Notes under the pieces: model-generated
The model's input: only the letters and a program-made list of their open reading frames with translations
Databases searched by the model: none
What the model was told of the DNA's origin: nothing
Program-made: the position numbers and the translations under genes
Shown: piece after piece, positions 12,359 to 21,301 of the stretch
How the letters are laid out: the number at the start of each line of letters is the position of its first letter
How positions within the stretch are numbered: the stretch's first letter is position 1
Assembly (NCBI GenBank): GCA_963792875.1
Contig: CAWBXV010000002.1
Span: 496,001-560,000 of the forward strand
Direction of reading: 5' to 3'
Length of the DNA stretch: 64,000 nt
Origin: JAHEGP01 sp963792875
GTDB taxonomy: Bacteria > Pseudomonadota > Gammaproteobacteria > Pseudomonadales > JAHEGP01

Positions 12359-12798
12359 GCGCGCTGCAGCGCCGTGCCGGTCGACTTGGTCAGGTGCACG
12401 CCGGTGTAGCTGACCACCACGCTGGCACCGTCTGCGCTCTCCTCGACCAGCATGATGCGCTCCAGCGGGTGCTCGGACTTCTCCCGCGCCTCCGTGTGGT
12501 GTACCAGCGCCATGATCTCGTCGCGGTGGGCCAGCATGAAAGCGCCCCGCAGCGTGAGCAGGCCGGCGGGGACCTTGTCGTGGATGCGGCTGCAGGCCGG
12601 GCAGCGGTGCTCGTGGGCAGCTGCCGGCGCGTCGCCCCATTGCCATCGCCCCTGCAGATACACCGCCGCGCAGTCCCCGCACACGGTGGGCTCAGGGAGT
12701 TTGCCACGCGACCGGTAGGGGTCCTGCTGGTGCTCTTCATACATGCGATCGCGGCGGGGCTGGTGAATGAAATCCTTGTTCTCGTCGGGTCCGGTCAT
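12289..12798 (-). CDS. BCAM0308-family zinc-ribbon protein
   Basis: 169 aa. CAGGAG lies 7 bases before the ATG at 12798, which fixes the start inside a longer frame. The pattern GKLPEPTVCGDC, then GRWQW, then HRCPAC gives two CxxC pairs that should bind zinc. This is followed by a domain containing HPLERIM, HLTKSTGTAL and a terminal SWER. The family is widespread in proteobacteria and uncharacterised; the fold resembles an RNA- or protein-binding zinc ribbon. Its end overlaps the GH3 gene on the other strand. Confidence 0.75.
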   Translation of the reverse strand: MTGPDENKDFIHQPRRDRMYEEHQQDPYRSRGKLPEPTVCGDCAAVYLQGRWQWGDAPAAAHEHRCPACSRIHDKVPAGLLTLRGAFMLAHRDEIMALVHHTEAREKSEHPLERIMLVEESADGASVVVSYTGVHLTKSTGTALQRAYGGAFDFQYVDSDGVMSASWER

Positions 12799-12989
12799 CG
12801 GGTGACTCCTGTTACCAGTGGCGGCCCCCGCCCGCCGGGGTGACAGACCCCGGCGGCGGCGCCTCAGCACGTCCGGCCTCTGCGGCAGACGACCTCTGAT
12901 CCACTATAGGCAGCGGTGCACCGGCTTGTATTTGACCTGCATCAAGGTCGCGCATCGTCGCGCTGCCGACCGCCCGGTGACTGCCGCCA

Positions 12990-13601
12990 TCAGGGCTGCG
13001 CGGCTTCGGCCCCGGGTTCGGGCCACGCGCCGCCGGCACCCCGGCGCGGGCGGAACCGCAGCTCCGTCGCCGCCAGCCGCTCGTACAGCACGATATCCCT
13101 GCGGCGCGGGAACCACTCGATCAGAAAGATCGCCAGCGCCTCCCACAGCGATACCCAGGCCGCCACCGTGAGGCCCTCGGCGAGCACCCTGCCGGGCACC
13201 GAGCGCGGCTCGACCAGCAGGTTGACCCACACCGCCAGCGACAGAATCCCCGCGCCGATGGCGAGCAGCACCAGCGATTTCCGGATCATGGCACGGACGG
13301 TGGTGCGCTCGATCTCGGCGAGGTAGCGGAAGAAGCGGTTGACACTGCGCTCGACGCGCAGGAGCTTGTCATGGGCGGGCGGCTCGTCGAGCGTGAAGCA
13401 GATGCAGAAGCGGACGCCAGCCAGATCCCGCGCACTGTCGATGAGAAAATCGACGAGGTCCTGATCGAGATCCCTGCGCACGTAGGGCGCGCTGCGGTCG
13501 AAATCGTCGTACAGCGCCTCGACGTTGACCGCCGCCACATCGATGATGTAGCCGCCCGAGGCCGCCTGCTCGTAACGATCGAGCACGTCGCGCTTCACCA
13601 T
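12990..13601 (-). CDS. Hypothetical inner-membrane protein
   Basis: 203 aa. About 110 N-terminal residues are soluble and acidic (FDRSAPYVRRDL, DLVDFLIDSARDL). Two membrane helices follow at roughly 115-130 and 145-165, then a basic C-terminal tail (RRRDIVLYERLA). Both ends are probably cytoplasmic. No family is recognised beyond a general resemblance to small two-helix membrane proteins. It stands alone between the BCAM0308 gene and an outer-membrane protein gene on the same strand. Confidence 0.7.
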   Translation of the reverse strand: MVKRDVLDRYEQAASGGYIIDVAAVNVEALYDDFDRSAPYVRRDLDQDLVDFLIDSARDLAGVRFCICFTLDEPPAHDKLLRVERSVNRFFRYLAEIERTTVRAMIRKSLVLLAIGAGILSLAVWVNLLVEPRSVPGRVLAEGLTVAAWVSLWEALAIFLIEWFPRRRDIVLYERLAATELRFRPRRGAGGAWPEPGAEAAQP

Positions 13602-13731
13602 AGCAACCGCACCTGCACTGACGAATCCCGCCGCGAGACCGCCGCGGGCAGCGCCAGTCCTGCCGCAGCGATGCGCTGCTGCGAGGCCGGCGCTACCCGG
13701 TCAAACGCTTGCCGCCGACGCGCCCGCGGGA

Positions 13732-14283
13732 CTATTCGAAATCGAAGCGCAGACCCAGAGTCCAGCGCGTCAGGGAGTACACCGTATCCTCAGCGATCGC
13801 GGGAAAATAATTGTTGACCGCACCGAGCACGATCTGAAAGCGCTCGCCCGCATGAAAGCTCAGGCCGATGCTGCTGCGGATCATGAATTCCACGTTGTCG
13901 GGGAAGATACTGGACCAGCCGCCGCCCACACCGGCAGACGCCAGCAGGCTCAGCGGCCTGATGAAGCGCCAATCCAGGTCGTAATTGAGTCCCAGCGTGG
14001 TGATATGGAAGTCGTCGGTCTCGCAGCCCTGCGCCGTGCACTGCTCCGCTTCGCCGTCGACGACATTGTCGATGGTCAGTTTGACGCCGTTATTGAAGCG
14101 GCTGTTGATGACCTGGTTGATGCCGACGGCAAAATCCACGGCCACGCCCTTGTCCAGGCTCTCATCGAGATCGCCGTCCCCATGCTGCACCGTGCCGACG
14201 GCCAGCTCCAAATAACCCGCCTGCGGGTCGGCAGCGGCGCCGGCGCATGCGACCGCCGCCAGCAGTGCCATCATCTTCTTCAT
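13732..14283 (-). CDS. Outer-membrane beta-barrel protein (OmpW/OmpA-like small barrel)
   Basis: 183 aa with a short signal peptide (MKKMMALLAAVACAGAAA, cleavage near 18). The mature part alternates polar and aromatic residues in strands such as TTLGLNYDLDWRF and SSIGLSFHAGERF, and ends in LGLRFDFE. Its size fits an eight-stranded barrel. The loop EQCTAQGCETDD holds two cysteines that may form a disulphide. No ligand can be inferred. GGGGTGG lies upstream of the ATG. The protein probably sits in the outer membrane. Confidence 0.75.
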   Translation of the reverse strand: MKKMMALLAAVACAGAAADPQAGYLELAVGTVQHGDGDLDESLDKGVAVDFAVGINQVINSRFNNGVKLTIDNVVDGEAEQCTAQGCETDDFHITTLGLNYDLDWRFIRPLSLLASAGVGGGWSSIFPDNVEFMIRSSIGLSFHAGERFQIVLGAVNNYFPAIAEDTVYSLTRWTLGLRFDFE

Positions 14284-14393
14284 TCAACCACCCCATCACC
14301 AAAACCAGCCAACCGTTACCGAACGCACCAGGGCTGCCGGAGCCCCGGATTCGACAATGGCCAACTGAGTATAGGCACAACGCGCGGGTTTTC

Positions 14394-14436
14394 AAAAAAC
14401 GCGGCCGCCTGCGCCCGGACGCCGGGGCAGCAGGCG
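14394..14436 (-). terminator. Intrinsic terminator of the SDR gene
   Basis: On the minus strand, just after the SDR stop (14439), GCCTGC pairs with GCAGGC (ends at 14435 and 14407), with an inner CCCGG/CCGGG stem. A T6 run at 14399-14394 follows. This is the clearest stem plus T-run in the window. Confidence 0.65.
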
Positions 14437-14438
14437 CA

Positions 14439-15296
14439 CTACCAGCCGCCGATCCTGGACACGATCAGGTCGCGGAGGCGATCGCTCAGCAGCCAGTGAA
14501 TCCAGCGCAGCGCCTTGGCATCCCGTCCCGCGCCGTAGCGCGACCGGGGCCGGCGGGATTCCAGGGCGGTGGCGATGACCTTGCTGACCTCGATCGGCGG
14601 CGTGGCGGATGCGGCCGCCCGGCCCTGGTTGTCGACGTAGTGCCTCAGCTGCCGCGCGTAGGCATCCCGCTGCGGCGCGGTGAGCTCTTTCAGCAGGTGC
14701 TCCATGGACAGCGCGTTCTTCTCGTGGATGGGTGTGCGGATCAGCCCCGGCTCCACCACTGCCACGTGGATATTGAACTGCCGCAGTTCCACCCGCAACA
14801 CGTCGGACAACGCCTCGACGGCGAACTTCGACATGCTGTAGGCACCGGACAGGGGTATCGCCATCACGCCGGAGCCGGAGCTGATATTGACGATGCGCCC
14901 GGTCGTGCACTTGAGGAAGGGCAGCATGGCCTGGATCATGCGCACGGTGCCGTAGACGTTGGTCCGGAAGATGAAGTCGAGCTCCTCCATGCTGACCAGT
15001 TCGATGGGCGCCACCGGCGAGACGCCGGCGTTGTTGACCAGGGCGAAAAAGCTGACGTCCGAGCGGCTGTTAAAGAACTGGCTCACGTACTCCCGCAGCT
15101 CCTCCACCTGCTCCGCGTGGTTCACATCGACGATGCGATAGTGCATATTGTCCGGGCACTCCAGGCGCAGGCGCTCGCCGTCTTTGCTCCTGCGCACGCA
15201 GGCGATGACGTGATAGCCGCGCTTGGCCAGAAAGATGGCGGTCTCCCTGCCGATCCCAGAAGAAGCGCCGGTAATGACGACGAGTTTCTTGCCCAT
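14439..15296 (-). CDS. Short-chain dehydrogenase/reductase
   Basis: 285 aa. The Rossmann motif TGASSGIG is near the N-terminus, NNAG near residue 88, a catalytic serine in VNISSGSG, and YSMSK as the Tyr-x3-Lys pair. The C-terminal 60 residues are basic with tryptophans (RWIHWLLSDRLRD), as in SDRs that act on membrane-borne hydrophobic substrates such as retinoid-, steroid- or lipid-type alcohols. The substrate is unknown. NAD(P) preference is not clear from sequence; the Arg-Arg after the second strand would favour NADP. It is divergent from the P-type ATPase gene. Confidence 0.9.
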   Translation of the reverse strand: MGKKLVVITGASSGIGRETAIFLAKRGYHVIACVRRSKDGERLRLECPDNMHYRIVDVNHAEQVEELREYVSQFFNSRSDVSFFALVNNAGVSPVAPIELVSMEELDFIFRTNVYGTVRMIQAMLPFLKCTTGRIVNISSGSGVMAIPLSGAYSMSKFAVEALSDVLRVELRQFNIHVAVVEPGLIRTPIHEKNALSMEHLLKELTAPQRDAYARQLRHYVDNQGRAAASATPPIEVSKVIATALESRRPRSRYGAGRDAKALRWIHWLLSDRLRDLIVSRIGGW

Positions 15297-15508
15297 AGCT
15301 GCACCCTTGAGGCGTTATCATGCGGACGCCAGCCCACCGCCACTGCCGGCAGCGGGCGGGACCGACCTTCGTGTACTATACCCCTACCGGTCGCCAAAAA
15401 CCCAGACCGGGGCGCGGTCGGTGGCGGCGGGGCGGCGGAAACCCCCGGCCCGGCGCGCGCCGCCCCCGAACCCTGCCGCGCGCTCCGTCGACAGACCAGG
15501 TGGCGCGC

Positions 15509-18241
15509 ATGCCCAGTGACGCCTGCGAATGGCACCAGCTCGGCAGCGGCGAGGCGGCAACCCGGCTGCAGGTCGACCCCGCCAGCGGCTTGAGCGCGGC
15601 CACGGCGCAGCAGCGCCTCGACGCATACGGCGCCAACGTCCTGCCCGAGGGCCGGCGCCGTTCACTGCCGGGAATTTTTCTGGCGCAGTTCCGCAGCCCG
15701 CTGATCTATATCCTGTTTCTGGCCTCGGCTATCGCCCTGGCGCTGGCGGAGTACGGCGACGCCGCCGTCATCCTGGTGGTGGTGGTCGTCAACGCGGTGA
15801 TCGGCACCTTCCAGGAGGGCCGCGCCCAGCACTCCATGGCGGCACTGCGCAAGCTGTTCGCCCTCGACGTCGCCGTGATCAGGGACGGCCAGCCCCGCAC
15901 CGTGCCATCCGCCGCGCTGGTGCCGGGAGACATTCTGGTGCTGAGCGCCGGCGACGCGGTCGCCGCAGACGCGCGCCTGCTGCAGGGGTCGTCACTGGCG
16001 ACCGCCGAAGCCGCCCTGACCGGCGAATCCCTGCCCGTCGCCAAGTCCGTGGAGGCCCTGCCGCAGGCCACCCCGCTGGAAGACCGCAGCAACATGGTAT
16101 TCTCGGGCACCCACGTGACCGCCGGCCGCGGCCTGGCCGTGGTCGTGGCCACCGGGCTGCACACCGAAGTGGGCCGCATCGCCCTGATGCTGGAGGCCGC
16201 CGACGCGCCGAAGACGCCGCTGGAGCTGCGCATCGCCCAGTTCGGCCGCTTCCTGCTCGGTGGCGCCGCGGCCCTGTTCGCCGTCGTCATGGCGTTCGGC
16301 GTGCTGCGCGAGCTGCCCCTGATCGAGGTGTTCATGGTCGCCGTCAGCCAGATGGTGTCCATGGTGCCCGAGGGCCTGCCCGTCGCCATGACGGTCGCCC
16401 TGGCGGTCGGCATGCAGCGCATGGCCGCCAGGGGCGCCATCGTGCGCCGCCTGGCCGCGGTGGAGACCCTGGGCTCGACCAGCGTCATCTGCACGGACAA
16501 GACCGGCACGCTCACCCGCAACGAGATGACGGCGACGGCGCTGTGGCTGCCCGATGAGCGCCAGCTGGCGGTGTCCGGCGCCGGCTACGCGCCCGAGGGC
16601 GACATCACGGAACGGGGCACGGTCGTGCAGAGCGGCGACGAGCCGGAGCTGCAGGCCCTGCTGGAGGCGGCGGCACTGTGCAACGATGCCAGGCTGGTGG
16701 AGCCCGACGCCGAGGCGCCGCACTGGGGCGCGCTCGGCGACCCCACCGAGGCAGCCCTGCTGACCCTCGCAAAAAAGGGCGGCCTGCCCCTGACCAGCCT
16801 GCGCGACGACCACGCCCGGCAGCGGGAGATTCCGTTCGACGCCGAAGCCAAGATGATGGCGACCCACCACGACCACCCCGGGCAGGGTCAGCGGGTGCTG
16901 ATCAAGGGCGCGCCCGAGGCGATCGTCGCGCTGTGCGGGTTCTGGCGCAGCCGTCAGGGCCTGCTGCCGCTGGACGACGCCATGCGCCAGCGCGTCGATG
17001 CGGCGGCTCACCAGCTCGCCAATGAGGCGCTGCGGGTGCTGGCGCTGGCCGAGATCCGCGCCGACCGCCTCGTGCTCGATGTCGCCGCGGGGTTCGAGCA
17101 GTTCGCCGGCCGCGCGGCGCTGCTGGGCCTGGTGGGCCAGATGGACCCGCCGCGCAGCGAGGCCCGCGCCGCCGTCGCCGAGTGCGCCAGCGCCGGCATC
17201 CGCCCCGTGATGGTCACCGGCGACCACAAGGCCACGGGGCTGGCCATCGCCCGCCTGCTGGGCATCGCCCGCGCCGACGACCGCGCCGTCGACGGTACCG
17301 AGCTGGCGCAGATGAGCGACGAGGAACTGCGCACGGCGCTCGCCCACATCCCGGTGTTCGCCCGCGTGCACCCGGCACAGAAGCTGCGCATCGTGCAGGC
17401 GCTGCAGGCGGACGGCCAGGTGGTGGCGATGACCGGCGACGGCGTCAACGATGCGCCCGCGCTGGCGCAGGCCGACGTCGGCGTCGCCATGGGCGTCACC
17501 GGCACCGAGGTGGCCAAGAACGCCGCGGACATCGTCATCACCGACGACAGCTTTCCCACCATCGTCACCGCGGTGGCCGAGGGCCGGCTGGTCTACGGCA
17601 ACCTGCAGAAGGTGATTCTCTACCTGTTTGCGACGTCCATGGCGGAGATCGCCGTGCTGCTGCTGGCGCTGATGCTGGGCTATCCCCTGCCCCTGGCGGC
17701 CGTCCAGATCCTGTGGATCAACCTGGTCACGGAGGGCACGATCACCGTCAACCTGGTGATGGAGCCGCCGGAGGGCAATGAGATGCAGCGCCGCCCCATC
17801 CCCACCGGCGAGCGGCTGCTCAATCGCGCGCTGCTGCAGCGCACCGCGCTGATGACGCCGGTGATGGCGCTGTCGACCTTCGGCTATTTTCTGTGGCGGC
17901 TGTCCGAGGGCCTGCCTTACCCGCAGGTACAGACCGAGACCTTCACCGTGCTGGCCGCCTGCCAGTGGTTCAACGTGCTCAACTGCCGCTCGGCGACGCG
18001 CAGCGCGTTCACCGCCGACCTGCTCAAAAACCGCTGGCTGGTGGGCGGCCTGGCCCTGAGCATCGCGCTGCAGGGGCTGGTGATCTACTGGCCACCCATG
18101 AATACGTTGTTCCACACCGCGGCCATTCCCGCCGCACACCTGGCGCTCATTCCCCTGGTCGCGAGCCTGGTGCTGTGGTGCGAGGAGCTGCGCAAACTGA
18201 TCGCGCGGCGCACGCATGCGCGCACGGCGCCGACGCGTTAG
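15509..18241 (+). CDS. Cation-translocating P-type ATPase (type II-like)
   Basis: 910 aa. An N-terminal cation-ATPase domain (GLSAATAQQRLDAYGANVL) is followed by TGES (about 170), the M4 motif PEGLP (about 287), the phosphorylation site DKTGTLT (Asp330) and GDGVNDAPAL (about 643). C-terminal membrane helices complete the pump. The layout is that of Ca2+/Na+-type pumps. The ion-site residues differ from SERCA: M5 reads ATSMAEIA (Ser in place of Asn768; Glu771 kept) and M6 reads NLVTEGT (Glu in place of Asp800). The transported ion is therefore uncertain. I chose the ATG at 15509 because the conserved domain begins just after it; the upstream frame is low-complexity. Confidence 0.93.
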   Translation: MPSDACEWHQLGSGEAATRLQVDPASGLSAATAQQRLDAYGANVLPEGRRRSLPGIFLAQFRSPLIYILFLASAIALALAEYGDAAVILVVVVVNAVIGTFQEGRAQHSMAALRKLFALDVAVIRDGQPRTVPSAALVPGDILVLSAGDAVAADARLLQGSSLATAEAALTGESLPVAKSVEALPQATPLEDRSNMVFSGTHVTAGRGLAVVVATGLHTEVGRIALMLEAADAPKTPLELRIAQFGRFLLGGAAALFAVVMAFGVLRELPLIEVFMVAVSQMVSMVPEGLPVAMTVALAVGMQRMAARGAIVRRLAAVETLGSTSVICTDKTGTLTRNEMTATALWLPDERQLAVSGAGYAPEGDITERGTVVQSGDEPELQALLEAAALCNDARLVEPDAEAPHWGALGDPTEAALLTLAKKGGLPLTSLRDDHARQREIPFDAEAKMMATHHDHPGQGQRVLIKGAPEAIVALCGFWRSRQGLLPLDDAMRQRVDAAAHQLANEALRVLALAEIRADRLVLDVAAGFEQFAGRAALLGLVGQMDPPRSEARAAVAECASAGIRPVMVTGDHKATGLAIARLLGIARADDRAVDGTELAQMSDEELRTALAHIPVFARVHPAQKLRIVQALQADGQVVAMTGDGVNDAPALAQADVGVAMGVTGTEVAKNAADIVITDDSFPTIVTAVAEGRLVYGNLQKVILYLFATSMAEIAVLLLALMLGYPLPLAAVQILWINLVTEGTITVNLVMEPPEGNEMQRRPIPTGERLLNRALLQRTALMTPVMALSTFGYFLWRLSEGLPYPQVQTETFTVLAACQWFNVLNCRSATRSAFTADLLKNRWLVGGLALSIALQGLVIYWPPMNTLFHTAAIPAAHLALIPLVASLVLWCEELRKLIARRTHARTAPTR

Positions 18242-18283
18242 ACTGGTCGGCGATACCCTCAACACCCAGGCGTGCCACTGACC

Positions 18284-19423
18284 ATGAAAAAGCTCGCACT
18301 ACTCCTTGCCCTGGCGCTGCTCGGCGGCGGGCTCTGGTGGTGGCGGACGGCCCACCGGCCGCCGCTCGAGGTCTGGGCGGCCGCCGCCACCGAGGGTCTG
18401 GTGGAGGAGACCGTGTCCAATACGCGCGCCGGCACCATCACCGCGTGCCGCCGCTCCAAGCTCTCGATGCCCACCGGCGGCGTGGTCGACCAGCTGCTGG
18501 TCGATGAGGGCGCGCAGGTCGAACAGGGACAGCTGCTGCTGGAGCTGTGGAATCAGGATCGCCGCGCCGATCTGGCGCAGGCGCAGGCCACCTGGCAGGC
18601 CGCGCGTCACGACCGCGAGCGCACCTGCCTGCTGGCCGAGCTGAAGCGGCGCAACGCCGACCGCCTGCAGCAGCTGGCGGATCGCAAGCTCACGTCGCGG
18701 GAGGCCGTCGACAACGCCGTCACCGAAGCCGAGTCACAGCAGTGGGGCTGTGAGTCCGCCCGCGACCAGGAGGCGGTGGCGCAGGCCCGGCAGCAATTCC
18801 AGCAGGCGACGCTGGAGCGCACCCAGCTGCGGGCGCCCTTTGCCGGGGTGGTGGCGACCATCAACGGCGAAGTCGGCGAATACGTGACGCCCTCTCCGCC
18901 CGGCGTCCCCACCCCGCCGGCCGTCGACCTGATCGACTACAGCTGCCTCTACGTGACCGCGCCGATCGACGAGGTCGACGCCGGTCGCCTGCGCCCGGGG
19001 CTGCCGGCGCGGGTGACCCTCGACGCCTTCCGCGACGTGGTGATCGAAGGCACGGTGACGCGCATCGCCCCGTTCGTCGAGGAGTTCGAGAAGCAGGCCC
19101 GCACCGTCGATATCGACGTGCAGATCGCGCGGGTACCCGACGAGGTAGCGCTGCTGGTCGGCTACAGCGCCGATATCACCATCGTGCTGGCGCAGCGGGA
19201 GTCGGTGCTGCGCGTGCCCACCGAGGCCCTGCTGCCGGGCAACCGGGTGTGGGTGATCGACGCCGCCAGCGGCACCCTGACGCAGCGGCAGCTGCAGACC
19301 GGCATCGGCAACTGGTCCTGGACCGAGGTCCGGCAGGGCCTGGTCGAGGGCGATCGGGTGGTGCGCAGCCCCGACCAGCCCGGCATCGCGGAAGGCGTGC
19401 TCGCCACGGGCGCGGATGATTGA
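18284..19423 (+). CDS. HlyD/MacA-family periplasmic adaptor
   Basis: 379 aa. An N-terminal membrane anchor (LALLLALALLGGGLWWW) leads into a biotinyl-lipoyl-like region (MPTGGVVDQLLVDEGAQVEQGQ) and a coiled-coil hairpin at about 85-175 with two cysteines. A beta-barrel and membrane-proximal domain (VPTEALLPGNRVWVID) follow. It would link the ABC transporter encoded just downstream to the periplasm, as MacA does for MacB. An in-frame ATG at 18272 is an alternative start. The gene starts 42 bases after the P-type ATPase stop and overlaps the next gene by 8 bases, so all five genes may be co-transcribed. Confidence 0.9.
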   Translation: MKKLALLLALALLGGGLWWWRTAHRPPLEVWAAAATEGLVEETVSNTRAGTITACRRSKLSMPTGGVVDQLLVDEGAQVEQGQLLLELWNQDRRADLAQAQATWQAARHDRERTCLLAELKRRNADRLQQLADRKLTSREAVDNAVTEAESQQWGCESARDQEAVAQARQQFQQATLERTQLRAPFAGVVATINGEVGEYVTPSPPGVPTPPAVDLIDYSCLYVTAPIDEVDAGRLRPGLPARVTLDAFRDVVIEGTVTRIAPFVEEFEKQARTVDIDVQIARVPDEVALLVGYSADITIVLAQRESVLRVPTEALLPGNRVWVIDAASGTLTQRQLQTGIGNWSWTEVRQGLVEGDRVVRSPDQPGIAEGVLATGADD

Positions 19424-20096
19424 ACTGAGGCAGGTCTGCAGGACGTTTCTGGTGGGCGACCAGTCGGTGGTCGCCCTCGACCACATCGACCTGACGCTGG
19501 CGCCCGGGGACTACCTGTCGGTGATGGGCCCGTCCGGCTCGGGCAAGTCGACCCTGCTCAACATCCTGGGCTTGCTCGACCGCCCCGACAGCGGCAGCTA
19601 CCGGCTGGCCGAGCGCGAGACCGCCGACATGCGGGAAGTCGAGCGCGCACAGATGCGCAGCGACTACATCGGCTTCGTGTTCCAGGCCTACCACCTGGTG
19701 CCCCGCCTGAGCGCCCGCGAGAACATCGAGCTGCCGCTGATGCTGGCCGGCATGCCGCCGCGTGAGCGCCGCGCACTGGTGGACGCGGCGATGGAGCGCC
19801 TGCAGCTCGCCGACCGCGCCGGCCATCTGCCCAAGCAACTGTCCGGCGGCCAGCGCCAGCGCGTGGCGATCGCGCGCGCCATCGTCCGCAAGCCAGCCCT
19901 GCTGCTGGCGGACGAACCCACCGGCAACCTCGACACCCACTCCGGCGGGGAGGTGATCCGCCTGCTCGAGGAGCTGAACGAGGACGGCATCACCCTGTGC
20001 CTGGTCACCCACGACGCCGCCCTCGGCGCCCGCGCCAGGCGCCGCATCACCATGGTCGACGGCAGCATCGCCACCTCGCAGGAGGAGCCCGCGTGA
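19416..20096 (+). CDS. ABC transporter ATP-binding protein (MacB/LolD type)
   Basis: 226 aa. Walker A is GPSGSGKST (about 36-44), the signature is LSGGQRQRVAIARA, and Walker B is LLLADEPTGNLD with the D-loop. FVFQAYHLVPRLSARENIELP is split over the Q-loop region as in the MacB/LolD/FtsE group, which power mechanotransmission rather than direct transport. It overlaps the adaptor gene by 8 bases and the following permease by the GTGA overlap. Confidence 0.95.
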   Translation: MIELRQVCRTFLVGDQSVVALDHIDLTLAPGDYLSVMGPSGSGKSTLLNILGLLDRPDSGSYRLAERETADMREVERAQMRSDYIGFVFQAYHLVPRLSARENIELPLMLAGMPPRERRALVDAAMERLQLADRAGHLPKQLSGGQRQRVAIARAIVRKPALLLADEPTGNLDTHSGGEVIRLLEELNEDGITLCLVTHDAALGARARRRITMVDGSIATSQEEPA

Positions 20097-21301
20097 GAGC
20101 CGCCGACATCGGCCGGTTCAGCTGGCAGGCGCTCAGCCGCCACCGCTTCCGCAGCGCCATGGTGCTGCTGTCGATGGCGGTCGGGGTCGCCTCGGTGGTG
20201 GTGCTGACCGCGCTGGGCGAGGGCGCCCGCCATTACGTGCTGGCGGAGTTCGACACCCTGGGCAAGGACGTGCTGATCGTGTTCCCCGGCCGCAAGGAGA
20301 CCACCGGCGGCCTGCCGCCGGTGACGGGCATGGCGGCCCGCGATCTCACGCTCGACGATGCGCACCACCTCGCCCGGCGCCTGTCGGCTGTCGAGCAGTG
20401 GGCGCCGCTGGTGCTGGGCAGCGCCGAGGTATCCTACCGGGGCCGCTCCCGCGAGGTCATGACGCTGGGCACGACGGCGGCGTTCGTCGCGCTGCGCCAG
20501 CTGCGGCTGTCGCAGGGCCGCAACATCGGCGCCGACGCCGGCGGGGAAGCGCGCGGCGAGTGCCTGGCGGGCCAGACCATCAAGGCCGAGCTGTTCGGCC
20601 CCGAGCCCATCATCGGCGCGCGCATCCGCGTGGGGGACTACCGCTGCCGCGTGGTCGGCGTGCTGGCCGGGCGTGGCGACGCCATGGGCATGGACCTGAG
20701 CGACGCCGCGATCATGCCCGTGGCCGCCGCCCAGCGCCTGTTCAATGCGCCCGGGCTGTTCCGGCTGCTGCTCCGGCTCAGACCCGGGAGCAACCTGGAG
20801 GCCGTGAAACAGGGCGTGGAAGAGGTGCTGCAGGCGCGCCACGGCGGCGAGCTCGACGTCACGGTGGTCAGCGCCGACGCCATGCGCGCGACCTTCGACG
20901 GCATCCTGCTGGCGCTCACGCTCGGCGTCAGCGCCATCGGCGGCATCAGCCTGCTGGTGGCAGGGATTCTCATCATGAACGTCACACTCATCGGCATCAG
21001 CCAGCGCCGGGCCGAGATCGGCCTGCTCAAGGCGCTGGGGGCCTCCGCCGCCGATGTGCTGGCGCTGTTCCTGACCGAGGCGGTGATAAGCGCGCTGAGC
21101 GGCGCCCTGCTGGGCCTGCTGACCGGCTACCTGCTGGTGCTGCTGGGGGGCGTCCTGCTGCCCGACATCCCGCTCGACCCGCCGGCGTGGGCGGCGGCCG
21201 CAGCGGTGCTGGTGGCGACGGGGACCGGGCTGGCCTTCGCCTGGCTGCCGGCGCGGCGCGCCAGCCGGCTGCCGCCCGTCGCCGCGCTGCAGCAACGCTG
21301 A
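20093..21301 (+). CDS. FtsX/MacB-like ABC permease (first of two)
   Basis: 402 aa from a GTG at 20093 that overlaps the ATPase stop, with AGGAGG 7 bases before it. An N-terminal helix (SAMVLLSMAVGVASVVVL) is followed by a large periplasmic domain (about 50-260) and three C-terminal helices. The FtsX motif (QRRAEIGLLKALGASAADV) lies between the first two of these. This is the MacB permease topology without the fused ATPase. Its partner is encoded next, so the transporter is probably a heterodimer. Likely cargo is a peptide, lipoprotein or drug; unknown. Confidence 0.9.
   Translation: MRAADIGRFSWQALSRHRFRSAMVLLSMAVGVASVVVLTALGEGARHYVLAEFDTLGKDVLIVFPGRKETTGGLPPVTGMAARDLTLDDAHHLARRLSAVEQWAPLVLGSAEVSYRGRSREVMTLGTTAAFVALRQLRLSQGRNIGADAGGEARGECLAGQTIKAELFGPEPIIGARIRVGDYRCRVVGVLAGRGDAMGMDLSDAAIMPVAAAQRLFNAPGLFRLLLRLRPGSNLEAVKQGVEEVLQARHGGELDVTVVSADAMRATFDGILLALTLGVSAIGGISLLVAGILIMNVTLIGISQRRAEIGLLKALGASAADVLALFLTEAVISALSGALLGLLTGYLLVLLGGVLLPDIPLDPPAWAAAAAVLVATGTGLAFAWLPARRASRLPPVAALQQR

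Noticed and set aside
15992..18265. 757-codon open frame antisense to the P-type ATPase
   Set aside because: Same cause; low-complexity product (Gln/His/Gly/Arg) with no motif, while the ATPase on the plus strand is complete.
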